Shown here: positions 43,070 to 50,992 of the stretch, piece after piece
How positions within the stretch are numbered: the first letter of the stretch is position 1
Layout of the letters: each line of letters starts with the position of its first letter
NCBI RefSeq assembly: GCF_001028175.1
Contig: NZ_AEJF01000085.1
Span: forward strand, 1 to 64,000
Direction: 5' to 3'
From: Caballeronia mineralivorans PML1(12)
GTDB lineage: Bacteria; Pseudomonadota; Gammaproteobacteria; Burkholderiales; Burkholderiaceae
Length of the DNA stretch: 64,000 nt
Notes under the pieces: generated by a model
Seen by the model: the letters and a program-made list of their open reading frames with translations, nothing else
The model's database searches: none
Told to the model about the DNA's origin: nothing
Translations under genes and position numbers: made by a program

Positions 43070-44713
43070 ATGTTACGACCCATCCGATGCGCGCTCATCG
43101 CAGCCGCATTGCTTCATGCCTCTCTGTCATTCGCCGATGTCGTGCTCGACGGTCGTTCCGCGACGCCTGAAATCATCGCGAGTATTGCCGATGGCGAGGC
43201 TGTTCGTATTGCGCCGGTTGCAATGAAGCGCGTAGAAGACGCGCATACGGTGCTGCTGGCAGCCGCTCAGGACGGGCAGCAGATCTATGGGCTGACAGTC
43301 GGTGTCGGGTTGAACAAAGATCGCAAGATGGTCGATGCGCAGGGCAAACTCACGCAGGAGATCATCGACGCGTCCGGGCGCTTCAACGTCGGCCTGATCC
43401 ACGCGCATTCGGGCAGTGTGGGACCCGACATGGACGTGCGCACCGCGCGTGCCGCGATGGCCGCGCGCTTGAACGCGATGCTCGATGGCGGCGCGGGCGT
43501 GCAGACCAGCATAGTGGACACGTACGTGCAGTTCCTGAATCGCGGTGTAACGCCTGCCATGCCGTCCGGTGGTTCGCTGGGTGAAGCCGATATCACGATC
43601 CTCAGCCACGTCGGTCTGGCGATGCTCGGTGAAGGCGATGTCTACTATCAGGGCCGCAAGATCACCGCGGCTGAAGCGCTTGGCGCGGCAGGCATTACGC
43701 CGATCAAGCCCTACGGCAAGGACGCACTCGCAATCCTCAGCTCGAATGCATATTCGGCGGGCATGGCCGCGCTGGCGCTGAACGACATGGGCCGCCTGCT
43801 CAAGGTGTCGAAGCTGGTCTACGCGTTGAGCCTGCAAGCGTTTAACGGCAACGTATCGCCGCTCCTCCAGGACACGCTCGGACTGCGTCCGTTCCCTTAC
43901 ACGGTTCAGGCGGGCAACCAGCTTCGCACGCTGCTGGCCGGCAGCAGCATCTGGAACCATGACGACAAACGCGCGTTGCAGGATCCGTTGAGTTTCCGCT
44001 CGGGTGTCTATCTGCTGGGCGAAGAAGACCGCGTATACACCGAGACGCGCGCGTTGCTCACCGTCCAGCTCAACTCATCCGACGACAACCCCGGCGTCGC
44101 CGTAGGTGTCACGCCACGTTCGACGCGGGCGCAGGAAGCGCGTGGTTACGTGAAGGTCAACGGCGTGACCGGTGCGGTCCTGCCCAGCGCGAATTTCGAG
44201 CCGCTGCCATGGGTGTTGTCGTTCGAAGAGACGGGTCTTGTCCTGGCGCACAACTCGTTGGCGTCGGCCCAACGTATCATCAAGCTCAACGACCCTCACC
44301 TGACCGGCTTGTCGCGTTTTCTCGGCACCGATCAAACCGTACACGCGTTTGGCGCGATGGAAAAACCGCCGGTCGCGCTGGCAATGGAGAACAAGGAACT
44401 GGCAATGCCGGTATCCATGGACTACTTCCCTGTAGCCGGCGACATCGAAGACATTGCCACCAATGCGCCGCGCGTGGTGGAGCGCGTGCAGCAGCAGATC
44501 GACAACAGCTTCACGCTGCTGGGTATCGAGCTGATTCATGCGGGCCAGGCTATCGATTTGCGCAAACAGCAGCAACCGGACTTCACGTTGTCGCCGGCCA
44601 CGGCGGGTCTTTATACCGCGCTGCGCGGCAAGGTCGCGTTTCTCGACCGCGACCGGCCGCTGACTCCGGACTTCCGTGCGGCGGCGACCTTGCTCCACGG
44701 TTATCCCGGCTGA
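43070..44713 (+). CDS. Exported, MIO-less histidine ammonia-lyase homologue (ergothionase candidate)
   Basis: A 547-residue protein of the HAL/PAL/TAL superfamily. A signal peptide (MLRPIRCALIAAALLHASLS, cut after FA-D) points to the periplasm. YGLTVGVG (73-80) matches the HAL tyrosine loop YGINTGFG. At 168-176 the family MIO motif G-S-V-G-A-S-G-D is GSLGEADIT, so the Ala-Ser-Gly that forms the MIO electrophile is absent. A trimethylammonium group is a good leaving group, and ergothionases of this superfamily eliminate trimethylamine from ergothioneine without MIO. Substrate assignment rests on this and on the neighbouring hydratase, desulfurase and hydantoinase. AAGAAAGGA precedes the start. 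Confidence 0.88.
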   Translation: MLRPIRCALIAAALLHASLSFADVVLDGRSATPEIIASIADGEAVRIAPVAMKRVEDAHTVLLAAAQDGQQIYGLTVGVGLNKDRKMVDAQGKLTQEIIDASGRFNVGLIHAHSGSVGPDMDVRTARAAMAARLNAMLDGGAGVQTSIVDTYVQFLNRGVTPAMPSGGSLGEADITILSHVGLAMLGEGDVYYQGRKITAAEALGAAGITPIKPYGKDALAILSSNAYSAGMAALALNDMGRLLKVSKLVYALSLQAFNGNVSPLLQDTLGLRPFPYTVQAGNQLRTLLAGSSIWNHDDKRALQDPLSFRSGVYLLGEEDRVYTETRALLTVQLNSSDDNPGVAVGVTPRSTRAQEARGYVKVNGVTGAVLPSANFEPLPWVLSFEETGLVLAHNSLASAQRIIKLNDPHLTGLSRFLGTDQTVHAFGAMEKPPVALAMENKELAMPVSMDYFPVAGDIEDIATNAPRVVERVQQQIDNSFTLLGIELIHAGQAIDLRKQQQPDFTLSPATAGLYTALRGKVAFLDRDRPLTPDFRAAATLLHGYPG

Positions 44714-45060
44714 AAACGCGAACAGTCGCGGGCATGTTCATGACGCCGGGCGGCTTGTGGGTCGCAACGGCGCGTACTGAACACGCCGCTACGGTGCTGC
44801 CCTCCGTACCCCTACCCCAGCCGCCTCGATAACACGTTTGATCGCTTGACTTGGAGTGTTGAGCGGAAATTCTGAATATTCCTCTCCATCTATAAATAGT
44901 TATCCGAAATAAGATTTCCATGGCGTAGAACGTCACGCTTCAAGTATCGAACGGACAAGAATTTGACGCACCCAATACTCGATTTTTTACATTTGTTCTA
45001 CTAAGTGTATTCCTTCAAAAAAACCAAGCCATCCCCGAACCCTCTGAACCGGAATTTTAT
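44714..45060. other. Intergenic region before porin
   Basis: About 350 bases, AT-richer than its surroundings, with no gene. A promoter for the porin is expected here. Confidence 0.4.
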
Positions 45061-46167
45061 ATGTTGAAAAAAATTGTAGCGATTATTCCGATCATGGCAA
45101 CCGCCTCCATAGCGCAGGCACAGAGCGCTGTCACGCTCTACGGGATTGTGGAAGACGGCGTCGATATCGTCAGCAACGTGCAAGGTAATCATCTGTATCA
45201 ACTTGCGTCCGGCGTAACGGCAGGCAGCCGCTGGGGCGTGCGTGGTTCCGAGGATCTGGGCGGCGGCCTGTCGTCCATCTTTCGCCTCGAAAGCGGCTTC
45301 GACCTGAACTCGGGACGCCTTGGCGGCGGTCTCGCGTTTTCACGCAACGCGTATGTGGGGATTCAGAGCGAGCAAGCAGGCACCGTGACGCTCGGTCGCC
45401 AGTGGGACTCCGTCGTGGATTTCGTCGAACCTTATACGCTTAACGGCAATATCGGCGGTTATTATTTCGCTCATCCGAACGATATGGATAACACCGACAA
45501 TGGTTTCCCCATCTCGAACGCTATCAAATATCGTAGCCCGACGATTGCCGGGTTCACCTTCGGCGGACTCTATTCGCTAGGCGGTATCGCAGGACAGTTC
45601 TCTAACAACTCGACTTTCAGCGCGGGCGCCACATATGCAGCGGGGCCGGTCAGCGCCGGCGTCGGTTACCTGCGCATCAACGATCCGGGTGTATCTACGC
45701 AGGGTTACCAGAACTATCCTGGCTTTACCAACGCGGTCTATGGCGACTTCCTGGCCGCCGCGCGTGCGCAGAAGGTGCTGGGAGTTGGGGCTTCGTATCA
45801 GGTGCTCGCGTCGCTGCGCTTGCTCGCGGATTTCACGAATACGATTTTCCAGCAAGGCAGCGCGGGACACGACGCAACGTTCCAGAACTACGAGTTGTCG
45901 GGTCTTTTCAATCCGACACCGGCGGTTACGATCGGCGCGGGTTACACGTACACCACCGGTCGCGATCACGCGACTGGCGGCCAGCCTAAATACAACCAGT
46001 TCAACCTGACGGCTGAATATGCGCTTTCGAAGCGGACATCGGTATATGTGCTGGGCGTGTTCCAGAAAGCAGCCGGCGATGCACAGGTTGCTCAGATCGC
46101 AGGCTTCAATCCTTCGGGCAATCAGAAACAGGCGGTCGGCCGCGTCGGTATCCGCAGCAGTTTTTGA
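45061..46167 (+). CDS. Outer-membrane porin (Gram-negative porin family)
   Basis: A 368-residue general porin of the Burkholderia type. A signal peptide (MLKKIVAIIPIMATASIAQA) is followed by QSAVTLYGIVEDGVDIVSN, the first barrel strand, and the protein ends in VGIRSSF with the terminal Phe. The central part has the usual porin loops (SRWGVRGSEDLGGGLSSIFR). It lies 350 bases after the lyase gene on the same strand. It may bring the substrate of the periplasmic lyase through the outer membrane, though this link rests only on position. Confidence 0.93.
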   Translation: MLKKIVAIIPIMATASIAQAQSAVTLYGIVEDGVDIVSNVQGNHLYQLASGVTAGSRWGVRGSEDLGGGLSSIFRLESGFDLNSGRLGGGLAFSRNAYVGIQSEQAGTVTLGRQWDSVVDFVEPYTLNGNIGGYYFAHPNDMDNTDNGFPISNAIKYRSPTIAGFTFGGLYSLGGIAGQFSNNSTFSAGATYAAGPVSAGVGYLRINDPGVSTQGYQNYPGFTNAVYGDFLAAARAQKVLGVGASYQVLASLRLLADFTNTIFQQGSAGHDATFQNYELSGLFNPTPAVTIGAGYTYTTGRDHATGGQPKYNQFNLTAEYALSKRTSVYVLGVFQKAAGDAQVAQIAGFNPSGNQKQAVGRVGIRSSF

Positions 46168-46204
46168 TTCTATGAGCTGAGCGCCGGCCTGTAACACGAC
46201 TTGC

Positions 46205-46239
46205 TGTTCGGTTGCTCCTTCATACAGAGCAACCGAACA
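46205..46239 (+). terminator. Hairpin after porin gene
   Basis: A perfect 13-base stem (TGTTCGGTTGCTC and complement) with a 9-base loop, 37 bases after the porin stop. No T-run follows. Confidence 0.5.
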
Positions 46240-46280
46240 TGTCGGTTGCGAGCGATCACACAGCCTTATCATCTGACAAA

Positions 46281-46301
46281 TAACGCGACCCTCACGCGTT
46301 A
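46281..46301. promoter_or_regulatory. TAACGCG-N7-CGCGTTA inverted repeat
   Basis: A perfect 7-base dyad in the promoter region of the chemoreceptor gene. It shares the words TAACGCG/CGCGTTA with the 38817-38826 palindrome, but its spacing does not fit the T-N11-A box. Confidence 0.3.
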
Positions 46302-46448
46302 AAAACAACCACTACGTTTCCTACCCGAGGGTTATCCCACCCCTACATTCCGTCACCGCTTTGCCGTAAAGGAGTCAGGCATCGCGTTCGGCAGCGCCCG
46401 ACGCCGCACATTAATCAGACGATTCAACAATAGGCGACGGCGGTAAAC

Positions 46449-47999
46449 ATGAAAAAGATGACGTTGAATCAAAAGCTCGGGTCGATGATCGCCGTGCTGT
46501 GGCTCGGACTGGTCGCGATCGGAATCATCGGGGCGTGGCAAAGCCGCTCATCGACAATGAACGATCGGCGCGATCAGTTGAAGGCGCTGGTGGCCCAGGG
46601 TATAAGCACCACGGCCCATTTCAAGAGTCTCGCCGAGAACAAGACGATCTCCGAAGACGAGGCGAAAAAGCGCGCTCTCGATGTGCTCGGGTCGATGCGT
46701 TACGGCACGGACGGCTACATCTCGGTCAATGATTCGAACTCCACGATGATCATGCATCCGATCAAGCCGGCCATGAACGGGCATAACTTCGCGAATTTCA
46801 CCGACCCCGCAGGCAACAAACTCTTCGTCAACATTGTCAACGCCGCCAGTTCGCCCGAAGGGGGCTTCGTCCACTACATGTGGTCGAAGCCCGGCAGCGA
46901 CACCCCCGTGCCGAAGATGAGTTTCGCCAAGCACTTTACGCCGTGGGACTGGTTCATCGTGACCGGCATGTACACCGACGACATCGACGCCGCGTTCTAC
47001 GCGAGCGCATTACGCTGGTTCGCGATTACCGCCGTGCTCGGCGTGCTCTCCTCCCTGGTGATGCTGCTGGTGTTACGCAGCATCAAGCGCGAACTCGGCG
47101 GCGATCCGGCGATTGCAGTCGGCGCGGCGCAGCGTATCGCACGCGGCGACCTGACCACGCATGTCCCGCTTGCCGACGGCGATTCTCATAGCCTAATGTT
47201 CGCGTTGAGCGAGATGCAGAGCGGTCTCGTGGAAACCGTCACGCGCGTACGGACCGGGACCGAGAACATCAACGTGGGGGCGTCGGAGATTGCAGCGGGC
47301 AATACCGACCTGTCGCAACGTACCGAGCAGCAGGCCGCCGCGCTCGTGCAGACCGCATCGAGCATGGACGAGATGACGGCGAACGTGAAGCAGAACGCCG
47401 ACAGCGCCACGCAAGCCGCCAAGCTGGCAGGCGAAGCCGCCGATGTGGCCCAACGCGGCAGCGGCGTGGTCGAACAGGTTATTCACACCATGACGCGCAT
47501 TACGGAAAGCTCGAAGCAGATTGGCGACATTATCGGCGTGATCGACGGGATCGCTTTTCAGACCAACATCCTGGCGCTGAACGCGGCTGTGGAAGCAGCG
47601 CGCGCCGGTGAGCAAGGACGCGGGTTTGCGGTAGTGGCCGCGGAAGTGCGCAGTCTTGCACAACGCTCGGCGACGGCGGCGAAGGAGATCAAGGCACTGA
47701 TCGGGACGTCGACGGAAACGGTGAAGGAAGGCGCGTCGCTAGTATCAAACGCCGGTGCAACGATGAGCGAAATCGTGAGTTCGGTGCGCCGCGTGAACAA
47801 GATCCTCGATGAAATCAGCCACGCTTCGAATGAACAGAGCGCGGGTATCGAGCAGGTGAACCGCGCGGTAGGTGAGATGGATCAGGTGACGCAGCAGAAC
47901 GCCGCGCTGGTCGAAGAAGCGGCGGCGGCGGCGCATTCGCTGAAGGATCAGGTCGATGTGCTGCGTGAAGCAATCGGGAGTTTTTCGCTGCCGGCTTGA
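46449..47999 (+). CDS. Methyl-accepting chemotaxis protein with single Cache domain
   Basis: A 516-residue chemoreceptor. Membrane helix 1 (about 14-30) leads into a periplasmic single-Cache (sCache) domain of about 150 residues, with [19 protein letters not shown] and [15 protein letters not shown]. Helix 2 (about 190-210), a HAMP part and the long cytoplasmic signalling coiled coil follow, with the conserved tip [20 protein letters not shown] and [20 protein letters not shown]. It senses small ligands and signals to CheA. It lies after the porin and may sense substrates of the preceding cluster, but no direct evidence exists. Confidence 0.94.
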   Translation: MKKMTLNQKLGSMIAVLWLGLVAIGIIGAWQSRSSTMNDRRDQLKALVAQGISTTAHFKSLAENKTISEDEAKKRALDVLGSMRYGTDGYISVNDSNSTMIMHPIKPAMNGHNFANFTDPAGNKLFVNIVNAASSPEGGFVHYMWSKPGSDTPVPKMSFAKHFTPWDWFIVTGMYTDDIDAAFYASALRWFAITAVLGVLSSLVMLLVLRSIKRELGGDPAIAVGAAQRIARGDLTTHVPLADGDSHSLMFALSEMQSGLVETVTRVRTGTENINVGASEIAAGNTDLSQRTEQQAAALVQTASSMDEMTANVKQNADSATQAAKLAGEAADVAQRGSGVVEQVIHTMTRITESSKQIGDIIGVIDGIAFQTNILALNAAVEAARAGEQGRGFAVVAAEVRSLAQRSATAAKEIKALIGTSTETVKEGASLVSNAGATMSEIVSSVRRVNKILDEISHASNEQSAGIEQVNRAVGEMDQVTQQNAALVEEAAAAAHSLKDQVDVLREAIGSFSLPA

Positions 48000-48017
48000 G
48001 TGTCGAGTTGAGTGAAG

Positions 48018-48040
48018 GGGCCATTTGCATGGCCCTTGTC
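48018..48040 (+). terminator. Hairpin after chemoreceptor gene
   Basis: Stem GGGCCAT/ATGGCCC with loop TTGC followed by TTGTCT, 18 bases after the stop. Confidence 0.5.
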
Positions 48041-48068
48041 TCCGGTTTCGTCAGGTCCGTAGCGCACG

Positions 48069-48563
48069 TTATTCACGCGTCCAAAACCCTTCATGCACGA
48101 CCGCGGCTTCATCTTCTATAAGCGGTCCGACCACACTCACTGTCCTTTGCCCTCGCGCGAAAACATCGCGGCAAGGTAACGAGAACGTCGGGTTCTCGGG
48201 GTGATCGCCGGTAATCTCCAGCAAGCGCCGCTCGGACATTGCATAGACCACGCGGCCGATGTTGCACCAGTAGATCGCGCCCGAGCACATGCAGCATGGC
48301 TCGGCATTCGTGTAAAGCGTGCACTTCAGCAATTGCTCCGGCGACAAGTCTTTCGCCGCCTGCGCTGCCGCGCGCAGCTCAGCGTGCTGGGTCGGATCGC
48401 CCTGCGGCGGCATCGAATTGTTTCCCGCGCGCGCAACCACGTGACCGTTTTCATCGGCGATAAGCGCAGCGAACGGATGGCGCCCATCGCGCTTTGACTT
48501 CTCCGACAACGCGATAACCTCGCGCAACAGCGCCATATCGCGTTCGCTTGCGTGTTCACTCAT
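48069..48563 (-). CDS. Nucleoside/guanine deaminase family protein
   Basis: A 164-residue zinc deaminase of the cytidine/deoxycytidylate superfamily. The zinc and proton-shuttle residues are visible as QHAELRAAAQ (HAE) and AEPCCMCSGAIYW (PC-x2-C). Length and the ITGDHPENPTFSLPCRDVFA tail suggest the guanine deaminase or TadA-like branch. It hydrolyses an amino group on a purine or related ring. It is a single gene, convergent with the chemoreceptor, and starts with ATG 48563. Confidence 0.9.
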   Translation of the reverse strand: MSEHASERDMALLREVIALSEKSKRDGRHPFAALIADENGHVVARAGNNSMPPQGDPTQHAELRAAAQAAKDLSPEQLLKCTLYTNAEPCCMCSGAIYWCNIGRVVYAMSERRLLEITGDHPENPTFSLPCRDVFARGQRTVSVVGPLIEDEAAVVHEGFWTRE

Positions 48564-48593
48564 GATTTTCGTCCCCTTGGAAGGCCTTACCGG

Positions 48594-49598
48594 TCAACGT
48601 TGCAACGGGTGATCGAGGAAAAAATGCATCATTGCCGCGCTCGCGTCGGGACCAGTTACATCGGTGTACGAACCATACGCACTACCGCCCGACCAGGCAT
48701 GCGGCGCGCCGTGGACGAGCCACAACTCCGCGTCGACACCCTCCGCCGATTTCATCCGCTCCACCGTGCTGGTGCGCTTGCCCGCTTCGACATGAGAGGC
48801 CTCGTCGAATACGATCGCCTGATCGCCGAAACCGCGCAACAACTCAGCCGCGTTCGATGGGTGCACGGTCGCGTCGGCATCGCCGTGAAAAACGATCAAC
48901 GGACGCTTCGGTGCTTCGACGCTACGGGCGTGCGGCGCCTTTCCCCCTCGCATGGCCGCCAGCGCCGACGGCAGATCGTGCGCCGCACCCGCGGCCAACC
49001 CGGAATGCACGCACGCCGCAGCATAAAGATCCGGATACGCTCGGATCATGATGGCGGCCATCGCCCCGCCCGCCGATAAACCGGCCACAAATACGCGCGC
49101 CGGATCGACGGCGTGTTTCGTCATGACTTCACGCGTAATGCCTGCGATCAGCGCCGGCTCGCCGCTGTCGCGCCGCTGATCGGCTGGCTTGAACCAGTTC
49201 CAGCACTTCGATGTGTTGGCCCTCTGCAGCTGCACCGGATATACCACGATGCATCCATCCCGCTCCGCCAGCGCGTTCATTTGCGTGCCTGCGGCGAAGT
49301 CGTCGGCGTCCTGCGTACAGCCATGCAACATCACCACGAGCGGCAACGGCTGGCCGCTATGGTGCTTCGGCACGTACAGCTTGTAGGTCCGATGACCGGC
49401 GGCGTTCGCAAACGTATGCGTTGTAAATGTGCCGGGCTGTTGAACAGCGGGAGCATCACCCTGCGGTGAAGGAGGCACGTGCCTCGCCTGCCGCCCAAGC
49501 ACGCGCTGCAGCGCTGCGGCCGCTTCCTGCGGACCACGGGTGCGCAGCAGCTTCATTGCATCCTGCATGGAATGCAGGAATCCTTCGTCGAGTTTCAT
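48594..49598 (-). CDS. PHB-depolymerase-family esterase
   Basis: A 334-residue alpha/beta-hydrolase of the LpqC/PHB depolymerase type. The fold start is PLVVMLHGCTQDADDFAAGT, the nucleophile Ser lies in VFVAGLSAGGAMAA, the Asp near FHGDADATVHPSN, and the His in HGAPHAWSG. These enzymes hydrolyse short-chain polyhydroxyalkanoates or related esters. The first 60 residues form a helical, non-secretory N-terminus, and no signal peptide is seen. It follows the CopG gene after 44 bases on the same strand, so the pair probably form an operon. Confidence 0.9.
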   Translation of the reverse strand: MKLDEGFLHSMQDAMKLLRTRGPQEAAAALQRVLGRQARHVPPSPQGDAPAVQQPGTFTTHTFANAAGHRTYKLYVPKHHSGQPLPLVVMLHGCTQDADDFAAGTQMNALAERDGCIVVYPVQLQRANTSKCWNWFKPADQRRDSGEPALIAGITREVMTKHAVDPARVFVAGLSAGGAMAAIMIRAYPDLYAAACVHSGLAAGAAHDLPSALAAMRGGKAPHARSVEAPKRPLIVFHGDADATVHPSNAAELLRGFGDQAIVFDEASHVEAGKRTSTVERMKSAEGVDAELWLVHGAPHAWSGGSAYGSYTDVTGPDASAAMMHFFLDHPLQR

Positions 49599-49642
49599 TG
49601 TCTTTTCCAGTTATTCCTTGCAGCTGTATTCTGTAACTATCG

Positions 49643-50065
49643 CTAAGCAATCCGGCTAGCCAGCGCGGCTTTAACCGCAGGCGATGCATGAAAGGCGCCG
49701 AGCACGACGATCGAGGCGATCGTCTCGAGCGCCAGTTCGGGAGACACGTCCGCTGCAATGCTGGCGAGCCCCAGCACCTGAATGTCGAACCGCTCGCCCG
49801 CCGCACGCGCTGCTTCCAGATCGCGCTTCGAAAAGTGCTGCATACCCAGCACCAGCGCGCGCCGCGTCACCGTTTCGTTCACGACCTGCGCGTGTGTCGC
49901 CAGTTGATTGCGGATCGCCGTGCGAATCAGGTCCGTGCGGTTGGAATAAAACCCTTCTTCCACCAGCAAGTCGATCTGCCCCAGGTCGATAGGACCCAGA
50001 TTGATCGTGATCTTCTCCGTCTCACCGCCCTTCGGCCTGAGTACTTCAACTTTTTGCATCGTCAT
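49643..50065 (-). CDS. CopG-type ribbon-helix-helix regulator
   Basis: A 140-residue protein with an N-terminal ribbon-helix-helix DNA-binding part (ITINLGPIDLGQIDLLVEEG and FYSNRTDLIRTAIRNQLATH). The C-terminal half of about 75 residues is helical and unfamiliar. The start is taken as ATG 50065; ATG 50071 and ATG 50059 are alternatives. The longer frame to 50122 cannot be used, because its first codons are the promoter -35 box. A long inverted repeat covers the promoter and start, so the protein very likely represses its own operon, including the PHB-depolymerase-like gene. Confidence 0.85.
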   Translation of the reverse strand: MTMQKVEVLRPKGGETEKITINLGPIDLGQIDLLVEEGFYSNRTDLIRTAIRNQLATHAQVVNETVTRRALVLGMQHFSKRDLEAARAAGERFDIQVLGLASIAADVSPELALETIASIVVLGAFHASPAVKAALASRIA

Positions 50066-50098
50066 AACCATCCCATTTCCATCCAATGGGATGGTTAT
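50064..50098 (-). promoter_or_regulatory. CopG autoregulatory operator
   Basis: Perfect 14-base arms (ATAACCATCCCATT and complement) around 7 bases. It overlaps the -10 box and the start codon of the CopG gene, as expected for an autorepressor. Confidence 0.6.
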
Positions 50099-50122
50099 AG
50101 GCTGGTTTTTGCAGTGCGTCAA
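50094..50122 (-). promoter_or_regulatory. Sigma-70 promoter of CopG/PHB depolymerase operon
   Basis: On the minus strand TTGACG (50117-50122), a 17-base spacer and TATAAC (50094-50099) form a near-consensus promoter. The inverted-repeat operator overlaps its -10 box. Confidence 0.75.
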
Positions 50123-50189
50123 GGTTTGTCGCCTGTTAGCGACTGTCGCAAAAGGCGAAAGGGCGGTTATCGACAGCTTGTGGACACAA

Positions 50190-50203
50190 GACTAAATTTA
50201 GTC
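50190..50203. promoter_or_regulatory. Palindromic operator upstream of toxin-antitoxin genes
   Basis: GACTAAATTTAGTC is a perfect 14-base palindrome, with a further AGTC at 50211. It lies 40 bases before the antitoxin start. Phd/YefM-type antitoxins repress their own operon through such sites. Confidence 0.55.
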
Positions 50204-50243
50204 CATATTCAGTCTTACGTTAACGACACCGACGAGGCCGCAC

Positions 50244-50522
50244 ATGAAGCTCTCGAATATCAAACCTATCAGTTACCTCAAAAGTGATGCGGCGCGGATT
50301 GTGACTGAACTTACTGAAACACATGAGCCTTTGATCATTACCCAAAATGGGGAAGCAAAGCTCGTTGTGCAGGACATCTATACATTTGAGCGGCAACGCC
50401 AAACGAACGCCCTCCTCCGCATTCTGGCATTGGGCCAAAAGGAGATTGCCGAAGGTAAGGTCTCGCCGGCAACCGACGTCTTTGCCGAACTAGATCGACT
50501 TGACGAAGAGGATAACGAATGA
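50244..50522 (+). CDS. Phd/YefM-family antitoxin
   Basis: A 92-residue antitoxin. The N-terminal DNA-binding part is MKLSNIKPISYLKSDAARIV with TETHEPLIITQNGEAKLVV, the standard Phd/YefM fold, and the acidic C-terminal tail (ELDRLDEEDNE) is the toxin-neutralising part. It overlaps the toxin gene by 4 bases (ATGA), so they are translated together. The palindrome upstream is its probable operator. Confidence 0.92.
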   Translation: MKLSNIKPISYLKSDAARIVTELTETHEPLIITQNGEAKLVVQDIYTFERQRQTNALLRILALGQKEIAEGKVSPATDVFAELDRLDEEDNE

Positions 50523-50836
50523 ATCTTATCGTCCTCGACTCGGCCAAGAGAGACCTGGCCGATCTGCGAGAGTACGTCATCAAACATAAGCCGAGTGGAA
50601 CCTGGAACGAGATCAAGACACAACTGAAAAATAAAATTTTTCAGTTGGAGGATTTTCCCTTGTCAGGCTCCCGTCCTCCAGAACTGCTCGACTATCCAGA
50701 TCGATATAGACAAGTCTTAACCAGTCAGCAACGAATCATCTACGAAATCACGAATCACGAAATATATATTCACGTGATCTGCGGACAGGCTCAAGATCTC
50801 GAAGAGATTTTGAACCGGAGATTGCTTAGTATTTAA
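50519..50836 (+). CDS. RelE/ParE-family toxin
   Basis: A 105-residue basic toxin of the RelE/ParE fold. It begins MNLIVLDSAKRDLADLREYV, has RYRQVLTSQQRIIYEITNHE in the core, and ends in the short strand IYIHVICGQAQDLEEIL. RelE members cleave mRNA on ribosomes and ParE members block gyrase; which applies is not clear. The gene is intact and coupled to its antitoxin. Confidence 0.92.
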   Translation: MNLIVLDSAKRDLADLREYVIKHKPSGTWNEIKTQLKNKIFQLEDFPLSGSRPPELLDYPDRYRQVLTSQQRIIYEITNHEIYIHVICGQAQDLEEILNRRLLSI

Positions 50837-50992
50837 AGAAAAGCCGCTTGGCTATCGGTCGCGACTACAAATAGCTTGGGATTCTGCGAAACCCGCGCGC
50901 GAGCGAACTTCCCCCAGATCCGGCCACGTCCAAAAACCACGGCCCAAATGCGATAATCCCAAGCTGTCACCCTGTTTCCGGAGAACCACCCC

